Notes under the pieces: model-generated
What the model was told of the DNA's origin: nothing
The model's database searches: none
Seen by the model: the letters and a program-made list of their open reading frames with translations, nothing else
Translations under genes and position numbers: made by a program
Shown: in pieces, positions 24,687 to 38,678 of the stretch
How the letters are laid out: every line of letters begins with the position of its first letter
How positions within the stretch are numbered: the stretch's first letter is position 1
From: Arabidopsis thaliana
Taxonomy: Eukaryota > Streptophyta > Magnoliopsida > Brassicales > Brassicaceae
DNA: 64,000 bases
NCBI RefSeq assembly: GCF_000001735.4
Contig: NC_003076.8
Span: 26,849,835 to 26,913,834, forward strand
Direction: 5' to 3'

Positions 24687-24694
24687 TTTAAATA
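24687..24694 (-). promoter_or_regulatory. TATA box of SBT1.7
   Basis: TATTTAAA on the minus strand, about 56 bases before the ATG. It is followed by a pyrimidine-poor GAGAGA-type leader. Confidence 0.6.
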
Positions 24695-24699
24695 CAGTA

Positions 24700-27600
24700 G
24701 AAGAGAGAAGAAGAAGAAGATGAGGATGCGTACGAAGGAATCATTAGAGAGACTCTGTTGTGTCCACTCTTCTTCTTTTTGACAGTGATGACTATTCTTT
24801 TGTTTTTTTCCTTCTCTTTTTATTAATTAGTCGTTAATTTAGTACTTAGACTTGTGTTCTGTTCACATGAGTGTACTCTACACAGTATACGGTAGAATTT
24901 TCGTATATTGTTGTCTCGAGATTCTGCTTACTATATCGTCTCGAGATACTTATTTTCATCGGTGTTTTTCTATCTAATTGTTACTGTGATTGGTATAAGA
25001 ATATAAAGATGGTACAGTGATAGAATCATCATGCCATGTGATTCAGAAGAAAACCATCATGGTGTTGGTTTGCCGTTCGAAAACCATTATGATTAATTGA
25101 ATATAGCCTTTTTTAATTGTGTATTAGCTAGTAGAAGACTAGTAGTATTTGTTTGTTTGTCCTCTCTCTCGTCCAAGTTTACATATTACGTTGGTTTCCA
25201 TACACTTTGTTCTATACGTTACGAAATAATCGACCTTGTAACAAGGAGTTGGAAATGACTAATTAAGTGGCCCATGACTCACGAATGCATTACGTAAATG
25301 CGTACTTTGTAGGTATGATTTAATAACCAAGTATTATGAATTTCGATATGAATCAGTCTAATAAAAACTGTCCACTCTAAAGTCAAAACAAAATATAGTT
25401 TACTTTTGGTTTAATGTTTAAGCTAATACCAACAGAAGTGGTTACAACCTAATTTAGCCAATCTAAAGTGAACTGTTCAAAACAAAAATAGTTATTAAAG
25501 GCTCTCCAAAACTGTTCTACACGTTAATTAATATAGGGATGGTTAGTTCAATGCGTAGGTTTTATTAGGGTCCAAATAAAATGTTATATTGAGCTAATAC
25601 GTAATATGATTTCGCCTTTTCGGTTTAGTTTAAGCAAAAAATAGCTTGGTCTTGCTTGGCTCGGGGTTAACTGTTCCCATTGAAAATCATCATATCAATA
25701 GGAAAAACCATGGAAATAGCGAACCACTAAAAATATAAAAATTATGATTCACGCGTGTAACAAATTTTCATGATATTAACTTATCTGAGTACTACATCTC
25801 CTCTACACTAATTTATTTTGGTATTAATGACTATAAAGAAGATAGCAATGTAACCGATGATACAAGTGCGAACACGCATAAGACTTGATTTGGATCTAAG
25901 CACAGCTTTTGGGATTATGGCCCACGTGTCATAACGTGCCATTTCCCAGATCTCTAATATCGTTTTTATTACTTATGAAATCGAACCTCATCTCTTTCTC
26001 TGCAAAAGACAAAGCTAAAGCAAACTTGACACTCCTCCAAACCATCCTCATCCGTCCGATTTCCAAAGATTAATGACATTTTATACTTCAAAACAACATA
26101 GCCATTAGAAGGCTTGATGTTTAAGTACAAACTAATCATGAAAATCTTTGTAACCTTTTTTTTTTAATCGACATTAATTTTGATTTAACTGGAAACTATA
26201 TTGCAAAAATATGACAACATCTACGTTTTCAGAGTAAACATATGAAATTAGCAAGTTTTCTATTTTTCTCCATTTAATGAACTTGAGATGTATTATTCAT
26301 TGATTCAATTATGACAGTTAGGACAGCTGAGTCGCAACAAGTAGATATTAATTCGCGACATGTGACCTTTACTATAACCTTGTAATTAATTATTACTTAG
26401 TACTACTATTAATCAAATCCTCTATAAACATCATATAATCCATCTTTTTTTCCCAACGACACATCATACCAATTCCTGCCTAATACATCTTACACTAATA
26501 CTTTAATCTGTTTCCTCACCTTGTAGATATATATTCAAAGTCGAGTTCTTTTCAATATTCAAGGATCTCTGTAAGAAAATATTATTAAACCGACTAATCG
26601 ATTAACGTCCGGTTCTCTCGAGTACGGTACGGTGCGTGTTGAGTCCGGTTAAATTTATAGAAAACGATACGATACCCTACAAGGCGATGTATCCATTACT
26701 GGTGGAGTCAACAATTTTGTCTCACCTCGAACTACGTAGTGTTTATGCAAGAATCTAGGTACTCGTGACTCTCTTCTGTTTGTATATGCTGCTTATCTGC
26801 ATGTCCGCATTATACATCCAAATGTCTTAATGTACACACTTTCTCTTTTGTTTTTTTATAACATCCATGTACACACTTTATTCAGAGTAGTAGCAGTCTT
26901 TATGTGATTACTTTTACATCAAAATGTATGTCACGGTCTTCCATTAAATGCTTCATCTTACTTACTCAGCAAGTTGATTACATCAGATAATAATGGTACA
27001 TTGTTCTCGTGATTTTGCAGGTTTTATCAGCTACAATTTCTTACATTATCATCTTCCGTAATTTTATAATATTATTATTATTAGAAAAACCTCAAAACAT
27101 CTAAAAGAACTGAGAGAATGTGTATAACGAACTACTTTTCGGATAACTCTATGGGTCTCGTGGAATACATCAAACTAACAAATGCTTTGACGGTTGGGAT
27201 CCATACAAAAACGTGTGTGTGGCAATTAGAGACTTTGATTCGTATTGTACGACATGAATTAACGTGTCTTTATATCAGACCTAACTACAGTCCCATCCAT
27301 ATAATTAAAATTAACCATTACAATGATTCGTTTTCTTTCATTAACTTTATTTTTAGGAATAGAGAAAATTAAATTAAAAATACAGAAACAGCAGAAGCTG
27401 GCAGGTTGGTCCATTTTATTGGACTCTTACTGATAATGCCACGATGAGTATTTGACTCTTGTTTTTTTCTTTCTCTTTAAATTAAAAATAGAAATAATAC
27501 TATATATCAGGGTTTTTAATTGGACCACGCTTTTTCTTGTTTTGGAAATTGAACTGAGTGGTGCCTACCAAATATTTATTTGAGGAACATTTTTGCCTTC

Positions 27601-27832
27601 GGCCTTTAACTGTTAAAGTTAGTGGGCCGTTAATGGAATACCTAAACCCTTAAAACGGGCCTTGAGTTATTAGCATTCACTGGCCCATGTGTTCCACTCA
27701 GTTCAGTGATATATGTATGGATAACTCAATTTCTAGTGATGAATGAGTGGATAATTCATGAGGCTTTTAAAGCCATTTTAAGCAAAAATTACATACTGTA
27801 GTATGTGTGTTGGTATTCTATTAGTGTGACAA
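24700..27832. other. Intergenic region, about 3.1 kb
   Basis: No gene is supported. A stretch at about 26560-26780 is less AT-rich than its surroundings and follows a TATA-like TAGATATATATTC. It could be part of an unannotated non-coding transcript. The open frame at 27118-27372 has no recognisable motif. Confidence 0.45.
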
Positions 27833-29631
27833 CTATTTAACAAGATCTTCCCATTTGCAGTATTGACCACCTGCTAATGCACGGTAGTACCGGTCTCTGC
27901 AATAGACAGGTCTTCCATCCGCAGCCTCAGCCGCGGCTGCTGCCAGATCATCGTCAGTCACAACATCTACGGGTAGTCGAAGCAATTGTTCTTTTCTGCA
28001 AATTTTTATAGTGAAAGAGATGAGTTTTTTTTTTTGTTTCTTAAATACCAAAAATACTTATCCATCTCCTTACCTTATATTGAACTTGTTGCTGGTTCTT
28101 GAAATGGAAACTTCTGGTTGGTTTTCTGTAGATCCTAGAGTGGTTTTAAAGAAATCCTCGACTGGTGTTGCGAAAACGAATAGCACGAATGCTGAAACGA
28201 GTAAAGCTCCTGTTCCGATTAATGTTTGTTTGAGCATCTTGATCACTGGCTTCACCTAAAAATCATATAAATTTCCTGATTTTTGTTTGTTTGTTTGCTT
28301 TCTGCAGTATTGAATAAGGAACATTGTTTGTGTATTGTTGTTACCTTGTAAGAACCCAACAACCTGTCGCGAGCCAACACCTGAAAACACAAATGCAAGG
28401 GCACAGCAATTAACCAGTTGCTTAGTTCTTCGATTCTGCTAGTCAATCAGGAGTCAAAGATGCATTTTGACCACATATGTTCATGTATAGTGTCAATAAT
28501 AGAACATGCTAAGAATTCAGGAACCGGTGATAACTTGGCAGTGCTTCGATCCATTGATCTACTAGCTTTTACAATGTTTTAGAATAGATTTTGCTTTGCA
28601 TACTGAGGTATATTCCCAACAAGCTCAGTTATGGGAAACTATCAAAATCAGAACTTTCAATTCCAAGCTACCACAAATGACTAGAACTATGAAAACATGT
28701 GATAACTTGGTAGGTGATAAGATTGATTTTCTATATTTTTCCTGTAGATTAGCTAAACAAAAGAAGTTATAAGTTGCTAACCTCAGGTGGTTTGACCCAC
28801 ATTTGTCCATCATACCATCCACTCTCTTCGTAAGGTATAACTGCAGAAAGTAGTCTATCTCCAACATAGCTCCACCCCTATAATATATACCAAAAGTCAA
28901 GAACAAATCAATGGAGCTCAGAACAAGTGAGACCTCTTTGGAGAGAAAGCTGGGAAAGTTCAATACCAGATAAATTCTCAAGACAATCAAAGAAACGAGA
29001 AATAAAGTTCCAGTCCCTGCAGCTAGAATAAATCTCAAAGGCTCCTGCAACATATTTTTGCAAAGAACATATATATTATTAGCTGTACTAAATAAATCTT
29101 GTTGCAAAGGCCCTGTTTCAAAAAATCTCACTCTGGAAGGATTAAAGCTAGCAGCTGCAACAGGAACTCCAAGAACAGTGAAAGTGACCAACCAAAGACC
29201 ACCTAGACGAATAAAGAATTCGCTTGGACCCAATTCTCCCCATGAATACAACATTCCTTCCTTTAGAGACGAATACTCATTCACCTATAAACCCAAACCA
29301 AAAATCTCATCATTACTCTAGAATCAGGAAAGAAAAACAAAAGAGATTTACTTACGGGTCTTTGGTCTGAAGGAACTTCAATCTCGGAACTAGGATCCCA
29401 GCTTTGACCCGAGAAACTCATGCTTCCACCTCCATTGTTACCTTTGTCTTCCACTGCTTTCACCGAAACACTTAGAAAAAGCTCCTGCTTCTTACCAACA
29501 ACATCGCTGATTCCGCCATATTTTATGATCGACGAAGAATCATAGTAACTCCCGAGCTTACTACTACTGTTACTACAAACCCGGTGGGATATCTTGGGAA
29601 TCAGAGGGTAATTAACGATTAACCTGAGCAT
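27833..29631 (-). CDS. CGLD27: CGLD27, chloroplast DUF1230 (Ycf36-like) membrane protein
   Basis: Seven exons: 29631-29356, 29284-29132, 29044-28967, 28877-28782, 28380-28345, 28255-28074, 27995-27833. They give 327 aa, with every border GT..AG and in phase. The first exon looks like a chloroplast transit region rich in Ser, Arg and Lys. The conserved core is tryptophan- and tyrosine-rich (YSWGELGP, SGWYDGQMWVKPPE, LARDRLLGSYKVKP). Three hydrophobic segments fit thylakoid or envelope helices. The family is conserved in the green lineage and diatoms and has an algal plastid homologue, Ycf36. Plant members respond to iron supply. The biochemical function is unknown. The start lies about 220 bases before a 252-bp tandem duplication. 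Confidence 0.95.
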
Positions 29632-29854
29632 TGCTCGATCTGATTCCTGTTCCTGAGAGTACCGTTGATTGAAGATTAAAGGTAAGTGGAGCAGAGCACC
29701 TGATACACGGCAAGCAAAACAGAGCCAGAAATAATAATAATCAGTTTAGTTTTGGTTTCTTCTGCCACTTGTGGCGTCACTCTCTCGCCACGTGGCACAT
29801 GCTCCCTTGCACGCATTCTCTCGTGTTTCCACAAGCCTCTCTCAGTAATAAACT

Positions 29855-30106
29855 AAAATTTCATTGGGCCACTCAGGCCCCGTTTTACTTAATTGGCTTT
29901 TATTAAATGGCCCATTTCAGTCATATATCAATCACAAAACGAGGAGCCCATAATGCAAAAATAACGAGGCAGACGCGCTTAATTTTCTCAAATATCCAAA
30001 AATGGCTAATTTCAAAAGGGGTTAACCTACAGATTTGAGGCGCGTGGTGATAACTCGCTTATAGTGCAAGTGGTTATTTGTTTTCCAATGAATAGTTAAT
30101 TATTTA
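29855..30106. repeat. Tandem duplication, copy 1 (252 bp)
   Basis: Begins AAAATTTCATTGGGCCAC and ends AATAGTTAATTATTTA. It matches copy 2 at an offset of exactly 268 bases with only scattered single-base differences, including CAGG/TATG, CAAT/CGAT and ACGA/ATCA. It lies in the CGLD27 upstream region and contains TGGGCC/GGCCCA elements. Confidence 0.95.
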
Positions 30107-30122
30107 ATACTAATGTATGAAG

Positions 30123-30374
30123 AAAATTTCATTGGGCCACTATGGCCCCGTTTTACTTAATTGGCTTTTATTAAATGGCCCATTTCAGTCATATATCGAT
30201 CACAAGACGAGGAGCCCATAATGCAAAAATAATCAGGCAGACGCGCTTAATTTCCTCAAATATCCAAAAATGGCTAATTTCAAAAGGGGTTAACCTACAG
30301 ATTTGTGGCGCGTGGTGATAACTCGCTTATAGTGCAAGTGGTTATTTATTTTCCAATGAATAGTTAATTATTTA
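30123..30374. repeat. Tandem duplication, copy 2 (252 bp)
   Basis: Second direct copy of the sequence at 29855-30106, separated from it by a 16-base spacer. The low divergence suggests a fairly recent event. Confidence 0.95.
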
Positions 30375-30477
30375 CCATACAAATTGTCTTCTAATGTGGG
30401 CTTACTAATTACCTTACGGCCTTTTCGTTTTCAGGCCTAGGAAGTTAGGCCCATTTTACATATTTCTTGTCGTTTTC

Positions 30478-31074
30478 ATTTTTAATGTTTTTCTGCTCAT
30501 TCGTATTACTATCGCAATTTTTTTTAACACTAAAGTAACTAACAAATTCATCTTCGTCAACTAGACTAATTTTAGTTTTTAACAAACCACTTTAATTTTG
30601 ATTGATTTTTTTTTCTCTTTATGAATTTGCAACATAATCAACATTTTTATTTCTTAACTAACTTTAATTTTCTTCACTCTTTATTTCTTAAAAGATATCG
30701 AATAAGTTTAGATACAAATTTATTTAAGTATCTTATTCGATATATTGTACAATGTCTTTGAAAAATAAAAAAAAGAATTCATTATGGCAACGAAAATATA
30801 AAACAAAGATTTCATTAACGAAAATACAAACCAAAGTTTTTATTTAATTAAGGTTTTAATTAACGTATTATTAAACATGGAAATTTATTTTCCAAAATTA
30901 CTGGTACTTTAATGTAAAAGATTCTAATTTTATTTTAATAATGAAAAAATATTTTCTTATAAAATCATTTAAATATTCAAAAAATAGTTAAATAATATTA
31001 GTACGTTTTTTGTTTATTTTGGTAAAAACAATTGCGATAGTAGTAATACGAATGAGCAGAAAAACATTAAAAAT
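30478..31074. mobile_element. Non-coding element with about 42-bp terminal inverted repeats
   Basis: The left arm (about 30478-30520) starts ATTTTTAATGTTTTTCTGCT and runs to TATCGCAATT. The right arm (about 31030-31074) is its reverse complement except for one extra 3-base unit (AGTAGTA against AGTA). The interior is AT-rich with no coding frame and contains a second palindrome. This is the layout of a MITE or foldback element. I could not identify a target-site duplication, so the boundaries and class are uncertain. Confidence 0.7.
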
Positions 31075-31321
31075 AATTAAATAAAACTAGTACGTTTTTT
31101 TGTTTTATTGTAATTCTGTTTTTTTTTTTTTGGTTTGATACAACATACATGAAAAATATATTTAAAATATAAGACGTTTCAGACATTCGAATTCAGGACA
31201 AATTGTTTAATAAGTTGGACAGAAGAAACATCACCTTGATTTAAAAAAAATACTTTGAAGAAAAGATGAACATTACCATCATCATCATCAGTAAGTTTAT
31301 AGACAGAGAGATCTCTGTGTT

Positions 31322-33549
<2,228 letters not shown>

Positions 33550-33605
33550 TCACTACGCTCTTCCGCACCAGATTAACTTTTTGTTTTCCTTTTTTCGTTT
33601 GCGTT

Positions 33606-33720
33606 ATTTTTGCGCCAACTAAATTTGCCATAAAGGCCTGACATAGTATAATGGGCTTTATTTATGGCCCAATATATTTGGACCCAAATAGTCCACCCGC
33701 TTATATACATGTTAGGGTTC
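33606..33720 (-). promoter_or_regulatory. CKA1 promoter with site II and telo-box motifs
   Basis: TGGGCT at 33652, GGCCCA at 33666 and TTAGGGTT (telo-box AAACCCTAA type) at 33712 lie within 70 bases, 100-170 bases before the long CKA1 start. An E2F-like TTGGCGC reads on the minus strand near 33611. Site II plus telo-box pairs are known in promoters of growth-related and translation genes. The arrangement may also serve transcription to the right. Confidence 0.45.
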
Positions 33721-33781
33721 TTATTTTTGGGAAGCTTTTGAAATTTCGGATTTGCATTAAGCGAGGATTCGATCAGTGATA

Positions 33782-33937
33782 ATGGAGCTAAGTCTCGAGA
33801 AAGTCTGCAATAATGGGCAAGTAAAAGGTGGAAACTTTCTATCTGTGTCCCCACGATTCATCAAGGAGGCTGCGACAAAGCCATTTAAAGATTGTTCAGA
33901 CTCCTATCACTATCAATGGGTTCTCCGACAAATGTAA
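33782..33937 (+). pseudogene. Short open frame, possible gene remnant
   Basis: ATG at 33782 opens 51 codons before TAA. The composition is more protein-like than the surrounding DNA (for example GGNFLSVSPRFIKEAATKPF). It lies directly beyond the CKA1 promoter. Downstream to about 34170 the sequence stays moderately GC-rich but is interrupted by stops in all frames I tried. It may be the start of a decayed gene or a small expressed ORF. I do not recognise the family. Confidence 0.25.
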
Positions 33938-34919
33938 CAGCTAATTGGTTGATACACGCGAAGATTACGCTATGGTTGTTTTAGGAGTTGAGGCATTTGA
34001 TGGATGAAGAGGCTCAATGTATAGTGTGGAAGACTGCAAAAAGCTATTGATCTTGAAGGGGTTGAATTGGTTAACAATACTGATTTTTGATTCCAATGTT
34101 GAGAACTCGAGGGAAGATTCTGTCGTCTTTACTCATTTAGCTGACCAAGCCATGAAAAACAACTAGAGGTAAAAACTCAGATTCATGTATCATCCTCTGT
34201 TTTTATTGTTTGCAATTATTTGAAAATTTTGAATTTTTCGTTGAGGACGTCTTATATTATTCAAGAGACACAATTTATTGCAAGATTGAGTAGAGTCTCA
34301 ATCAAAATGTTGAGGCATATAGTGACTTCAATTATCAGAAAAAAAGATGATAAGACTCTCTGTAGGGACAAATATCCCATCATTCATGTTCTGTCACAAA
34401 ACCAAGATTCTGCAGCTTACTTATATACTCCTTCCTTCTCTTCTTCTTACCACTAAACCAATTTATAGCTAATATTTGTAAGGGATATATACATTTGTGG
34501 AGAGGAATCAATACTCTCTTTTTTATAATTTGGAATTATTAGTTTGGTACAAAGATGTGTGTCTGATCCACTTGGACTCTTCTCAATTTTTAAACCAATC
34601 CATTACCACACACACTCCCTCCTTAGACTGACTCCCTATCTTGTACTCTCCATTAGAATGACATAACTACCCTGTTCTGTCTTGTTCATTGCTTTTGGTG
34701 GTAAGGGTAGTTTATGGTTTTCTTTGTTTGGAGAATTTGAGTTCTCTTTTTCTGTTTGGTCACAATTATCAAAAGAGAGGAAGAAGCTCATTTTCTTGAT
34801 CTTATTCTCTCTCTTTTAGTAGTACATTACGGCACGTCTTCTTCATGAGAAGGACTTGAAATAGTGTTCCATGGTGAATTTCTTGAGTGAAAAGAAACTG
34901 CGAGCTAAGTGTTCGTAAT
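33938..34919. other. Spacer upstream of the NPH3-family gene
   Basis: No supported gene. The last few hundred bases hold the promoter and leader of the NPH3-family gene. Confidence 0.5.
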
Positions 34920-37249
34920 ATGTCAGCAAAGAAGAAAGATCTTTTGTCCTCAGCTATGAAAAGAACCAGTGAATGGTTTTTTATTCTCTTCATAAGATTA
35001 TTTTGTTTCTCAATCCATTTTTTGTTTCCAGTCCTGAAGTAGAAATCGTTTATAATACTCTTTATTACATCGTTTCAGGATTTCTTCTCAAGAAGTATCT
35101 AGTGATGTCACCGTTCATGTAGGAGAAGCTTCGTTTTCACTGCACAAGGTAGATTATAGATCTGTATTTAGCGATCAATCTCTCTGATGTAAAGCCAATG
35201 ACATGATCACATTCGTGCCGATTCGGTTGTTTTCTCTCTGAATCTTGCAGTTTCCACTCATGTCAAAATGTGGGTTTATCAAGAAACTTGTGTCGGAATC
35301 AAGCAAAGATTCAGATTCCACTGTTATCAAGATACCAGATATTCCAGGAGGCTCTGAAGCATTTGAGCTAGCGGCTAAGTTCTGCTACGGCATTAACTTT
35401 GATATGAGCACAGAGAACATTGCCATGTTGCGATGTGCAGCGGAGTATCTAGAGATGACAGAGGAACACTCTGTGGAAAATCTCGTTGTAAGAGCCGAAG
35501 CTTACTTGAATGAAGTAGCTCTCAAGAGCTTATCGAGTTCGATCACAGTCTTGCACAAATCAGAGAAGTTGTTGCCCATTGCTGAAAGAGTCAAACTTGT
35601 AAGCCGTTGCATCGATGCAATTGCTTATATGACTTGTCAAGAGAGCCATTTTTGCAGTCCTTCTTCAAGTAATAGCGGTAACAATGAGGTTGTGGTTCAG
35701 CAGCAGAGCAAGCAGCCTGTTGTTGATTGGTGGGCTGAAGACTTAACGGTTCTTAGGATTGATTCGTTTCAACGTGTCCTGATCGCGATGATGGCTAGAG
35801 GGTTTAAGCAGTATGGACTTGGTCCAGTGCTTATGCTCTATGCTCAGAAATCTCTTCGAGGGTTGGTGAGTTTCTTACAAACACACATTACCATTTTGGT
35901 TGAGTCTCTTCTTTTGTTGAAGTTCCATAAACTAGGGACAAAGAATGATGGGTATCCGTTAAAAGTTTGTTTCGTTTCTTTGCAAATGCAGGAAATTTTC
36001 GGGAAAGGAATGAAGAAGATTGAGCCAAAACAAGAACACGAGAAAAGAGTGATTCTTGAAACAATCGTAAGCCTTCTTCCTCGAGAGAAAAATGCAATGT
36101 CGGTTAGCTTTCTCTCTATGCTTCTACGCGCAGCAATATTCCTCGAAACAACGGTTGCTTGTAGACTTGACTTGGAAAACAGAATGGGATTACAATTAGG
36201 ACAAGCCGTGCTCGATGATCTCTTGATTCCTTCTTATTCATTCACTGGAGATCACTCCATGTTTGATACTGACACTGTTCAACGCATTCTCATGAATTAT
36301 CTCGAGTTTGAAGTCGAAGGAGTTCGCTTAAGCAATAATGGTGTTGATCTTGCTGGTGATATGGAACGTGTTGGTAAACTTTTGGAGAATTATATGGCTG
36401 AAATTGCTTCTGATAGAAATGTGAGCTTGCAGAAATTCATCGGTTTAGCTGAACTTATCCCCGAACAGTCTAGGGTTACTGAAGATGGTATGTATCGAGC
36501 CGTCGACATCTACCTTAAGGTAATATTAAGTTAGTAAACATTTACATTCATTTGCTCTATACCGAATCCGTTTAGATGAGACTACAAAAACTGGTAAATA
36601 TTTGACATCTTGTGGTTAAGGAGATGATCAAGTTCCCATTATCTTAGAGATTTTGAAAAACTTTAAGAGAGCTCTAGTGAACAACTATGGTTTTTTCTTG
36701 CAGGCGCATCCCAATATGAGTGATGTAGAGAGGAAGAAAGTGTGCAGCTTAATGGACTGCCAAAAACTATCACGAGAAGCCTGCGCTCATGCAGCTCAGA
36801 ATGATCGTCTTCCTGTTCAGACCATTGTTCAAGTCCTTTACTACGAGCAACAACGTCTACGAGGAGAAGTCACTAACGATTCAGATTCTCCAGCCCCACC
36901 ACCACCACAACCAGCAGCTGTTCTTCCTCCCAAACTTAGCTCCTACACCGACGAACTCTCCAAGCTTAAACGCGAAAATCAGGACTTGAAGCTCGAACTT
37001 CTCAAAATGAAAATGAAGCTAAAAGAGTTTGAGAAAGAGAGTGAGAAGAAAACATCATCATCAACCATCAGCACGAATCCAAGTTCACCAATCTCAACTG
37101 CTTCCACGGGTAAGCCTCCATTGCCAAGAAAGTCATTCATAAACTCTGTTTCCAAGAAACTCGGTAAGCTAAACCCTTTTAGCATCACACCATACAACGG
37201 TAGAGGCAGAACCAAACCACCAAAAGATCGGAGACACTCTATTTCTTGA
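34920..37249 (+). CDS. BTB/NPH3-family (NRL) phototropism-related protein
   Basis: Exons 34920-34975, 35079-35148, 35251-35865, 35992-36519 and 36704-37249 give 604 aa (I recall the locus as AT5G67385). The BTB domain begins around residue 26 (SDVTVHVGEASFSLHKFPL) and is split by two introns. The NPH3 domain runs from about 201 (DWWAEDLTVLRIDSF) to about 455 and includes the family tyrosine motif in DGMYRAVDIYLK. A coiled coil (about 515-560) is rich in Lys, Leu and Glu. The C-terminus ends RRHSIS, like the 14-3-3-binding RxS end of NPH3. Family members are CUL3 adaptors or polar plasma-membrane scaffolds for auxin and light responses. The specific role of this one is not evident. Confidence 0.95.
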
Positions 37250-38048
37250 ATACCATATCTATATACACATATATAAAGTTGAATTTTTGTTGGAACTTTT
37301 AAGTTCTGATTCAAGGGGTTTTCTTCCTGCTTATCAACATTTGATATTTTGGTGTGTTTATGATGTATAAACTTTATCTGTGGAACTTATCACTTATGAG
37401 TATAGATCATAGATTCAGAGAATTTGGGATTCTAAAGCTGATGATGATCAAACCAGATCGTGGGGTCATGTATTAAAAAATAATAGTAACTTTTCAATTT
37501 TAGTTCTTTGGAAATTAGGGAAAGAAATATATATAAAAATCAGAACTAGAACAGGGGAAGTAGGTGATTCTCATGAAGCCTGAAGGGAACATGACAGCAG
37601 AGATTGCATGTTCTTGTCCCATAACTAATTCATCATTGGCCCCTTTTATAACTTCTCCTCTATTATTATTTTTTATTCATAATAATTCAATTTTGCTCTC
37701 CAAAAAACAAAACTCAATTTCATTATCTTCTCCTTTTTATGTGTATTTTATAGCTAAAGATCGAACCTTATATAGATACTTCACCTGATAAATTTTGTGC
37801 TCGAAATTAATTAATATTTATCTTCAGAAACAATAAAACATTAATATTGATTTTATTTACAAAAACCCTAAAAAGAACTAGTAAACAAGAAAATTACTGA
37901 TAAGCATTAAATAAAAAGGAAAAAAAATCACCTGATATGAGGCATGATAAAACAATCTCATCAGAAAATAAAAATTAAACTACTAAATTGAAAAAAAGAG
38001 ATGCAAATCTATTTCAGAATACAGTTAAAAATTAAAAATTATTTATTA
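37250..38048. other. Convergent spacer
   Basis: 3' UTRs of the NPH3-family gene and of the small gene at 38049-38678. AT-rich, and nothing else recognised. Confidence 0.55.
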
Positions 38049-38678
38049 TCAAATAACATTCAAGGTCAATGCTTGAAGCCATGGCTGCTGCTTCTGATGT
38101 TTCATCATTCTTTCTTGCCTCACTTGTTCTTCAAGATTGTTGTTATTGTTATTACTTGATCCTGTCGAAGACGAAGAAAAACTCCGGCGACCGGAATTTA
38201 AACTCCCGTCCATCATCTCCGGCAAAGAGTTCTTTTTCTTCTTCTTGTTCATCCTCATCATTTCATCACCACCGTAACACGAGGGACCAAGGGTTAACTC
38301 GATCTCACTCTCATCCATAATCTCTATATTATTATTACCACCGGAGAAATTCGCCGGCCGGTCAATCTCGTTGTCAACTCTTCTGATGAATGTTCCTAGA
38401 CCTGAATTTACATGATTGTTCTTGGTAGTAAATTTGTTGATCTCCATGTTCTTCATCAATATCTTCTGAACTTGATATAATCTATGAAGTTCATATACCT
38501 GAAAATGCATAATAATCATATATTAATTTTTTTAACATGTGTACATATGTATGACTTAAGATGTAATATATGGATAAGGATTCTCTTTAATTATTACCTG
38601 TTGCTTGAAAGTTTCTTCATGTTTAAGCATAGCCATTTTCATGCACTGCTTATCGTACGGATTAAGAAGCTTCTCCAT
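38049..38678 (-). CDS. Small uncharacterised plant protein with an ELHRLY motif
   Basis: Two coding exons, 38678-38598 and 38498-38049, give 176 aa starting MEKLLNPYDKQCMK. The first part contains KHEETFKQQVYELHRLYQVQ (about 20-39), with the intron between FKQQ and VYELHR. This helical module is shared by several plant proteins, including the N-termini of DUF863-type proteins. The rest is low-complexity: SEIELTLGPSCYGG (about 94-107), a KKKKK basic patch, serine runs and NNNNN. A longer 5'-UTR intron is likely, because splice-like sites lie near 38770 and 39255 and a TATA box lies at 39433. I recall this locus labelled glycosyltransferase-like, but no such domain is visible. Confidence 0.88.

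Noticed and set aside
27118-27372. 84-codon open frame in the gap before CGLD27
   Set aside because: AT-rich, no motif and no splice partners. Expected by chance in 3 kb of such DNA.
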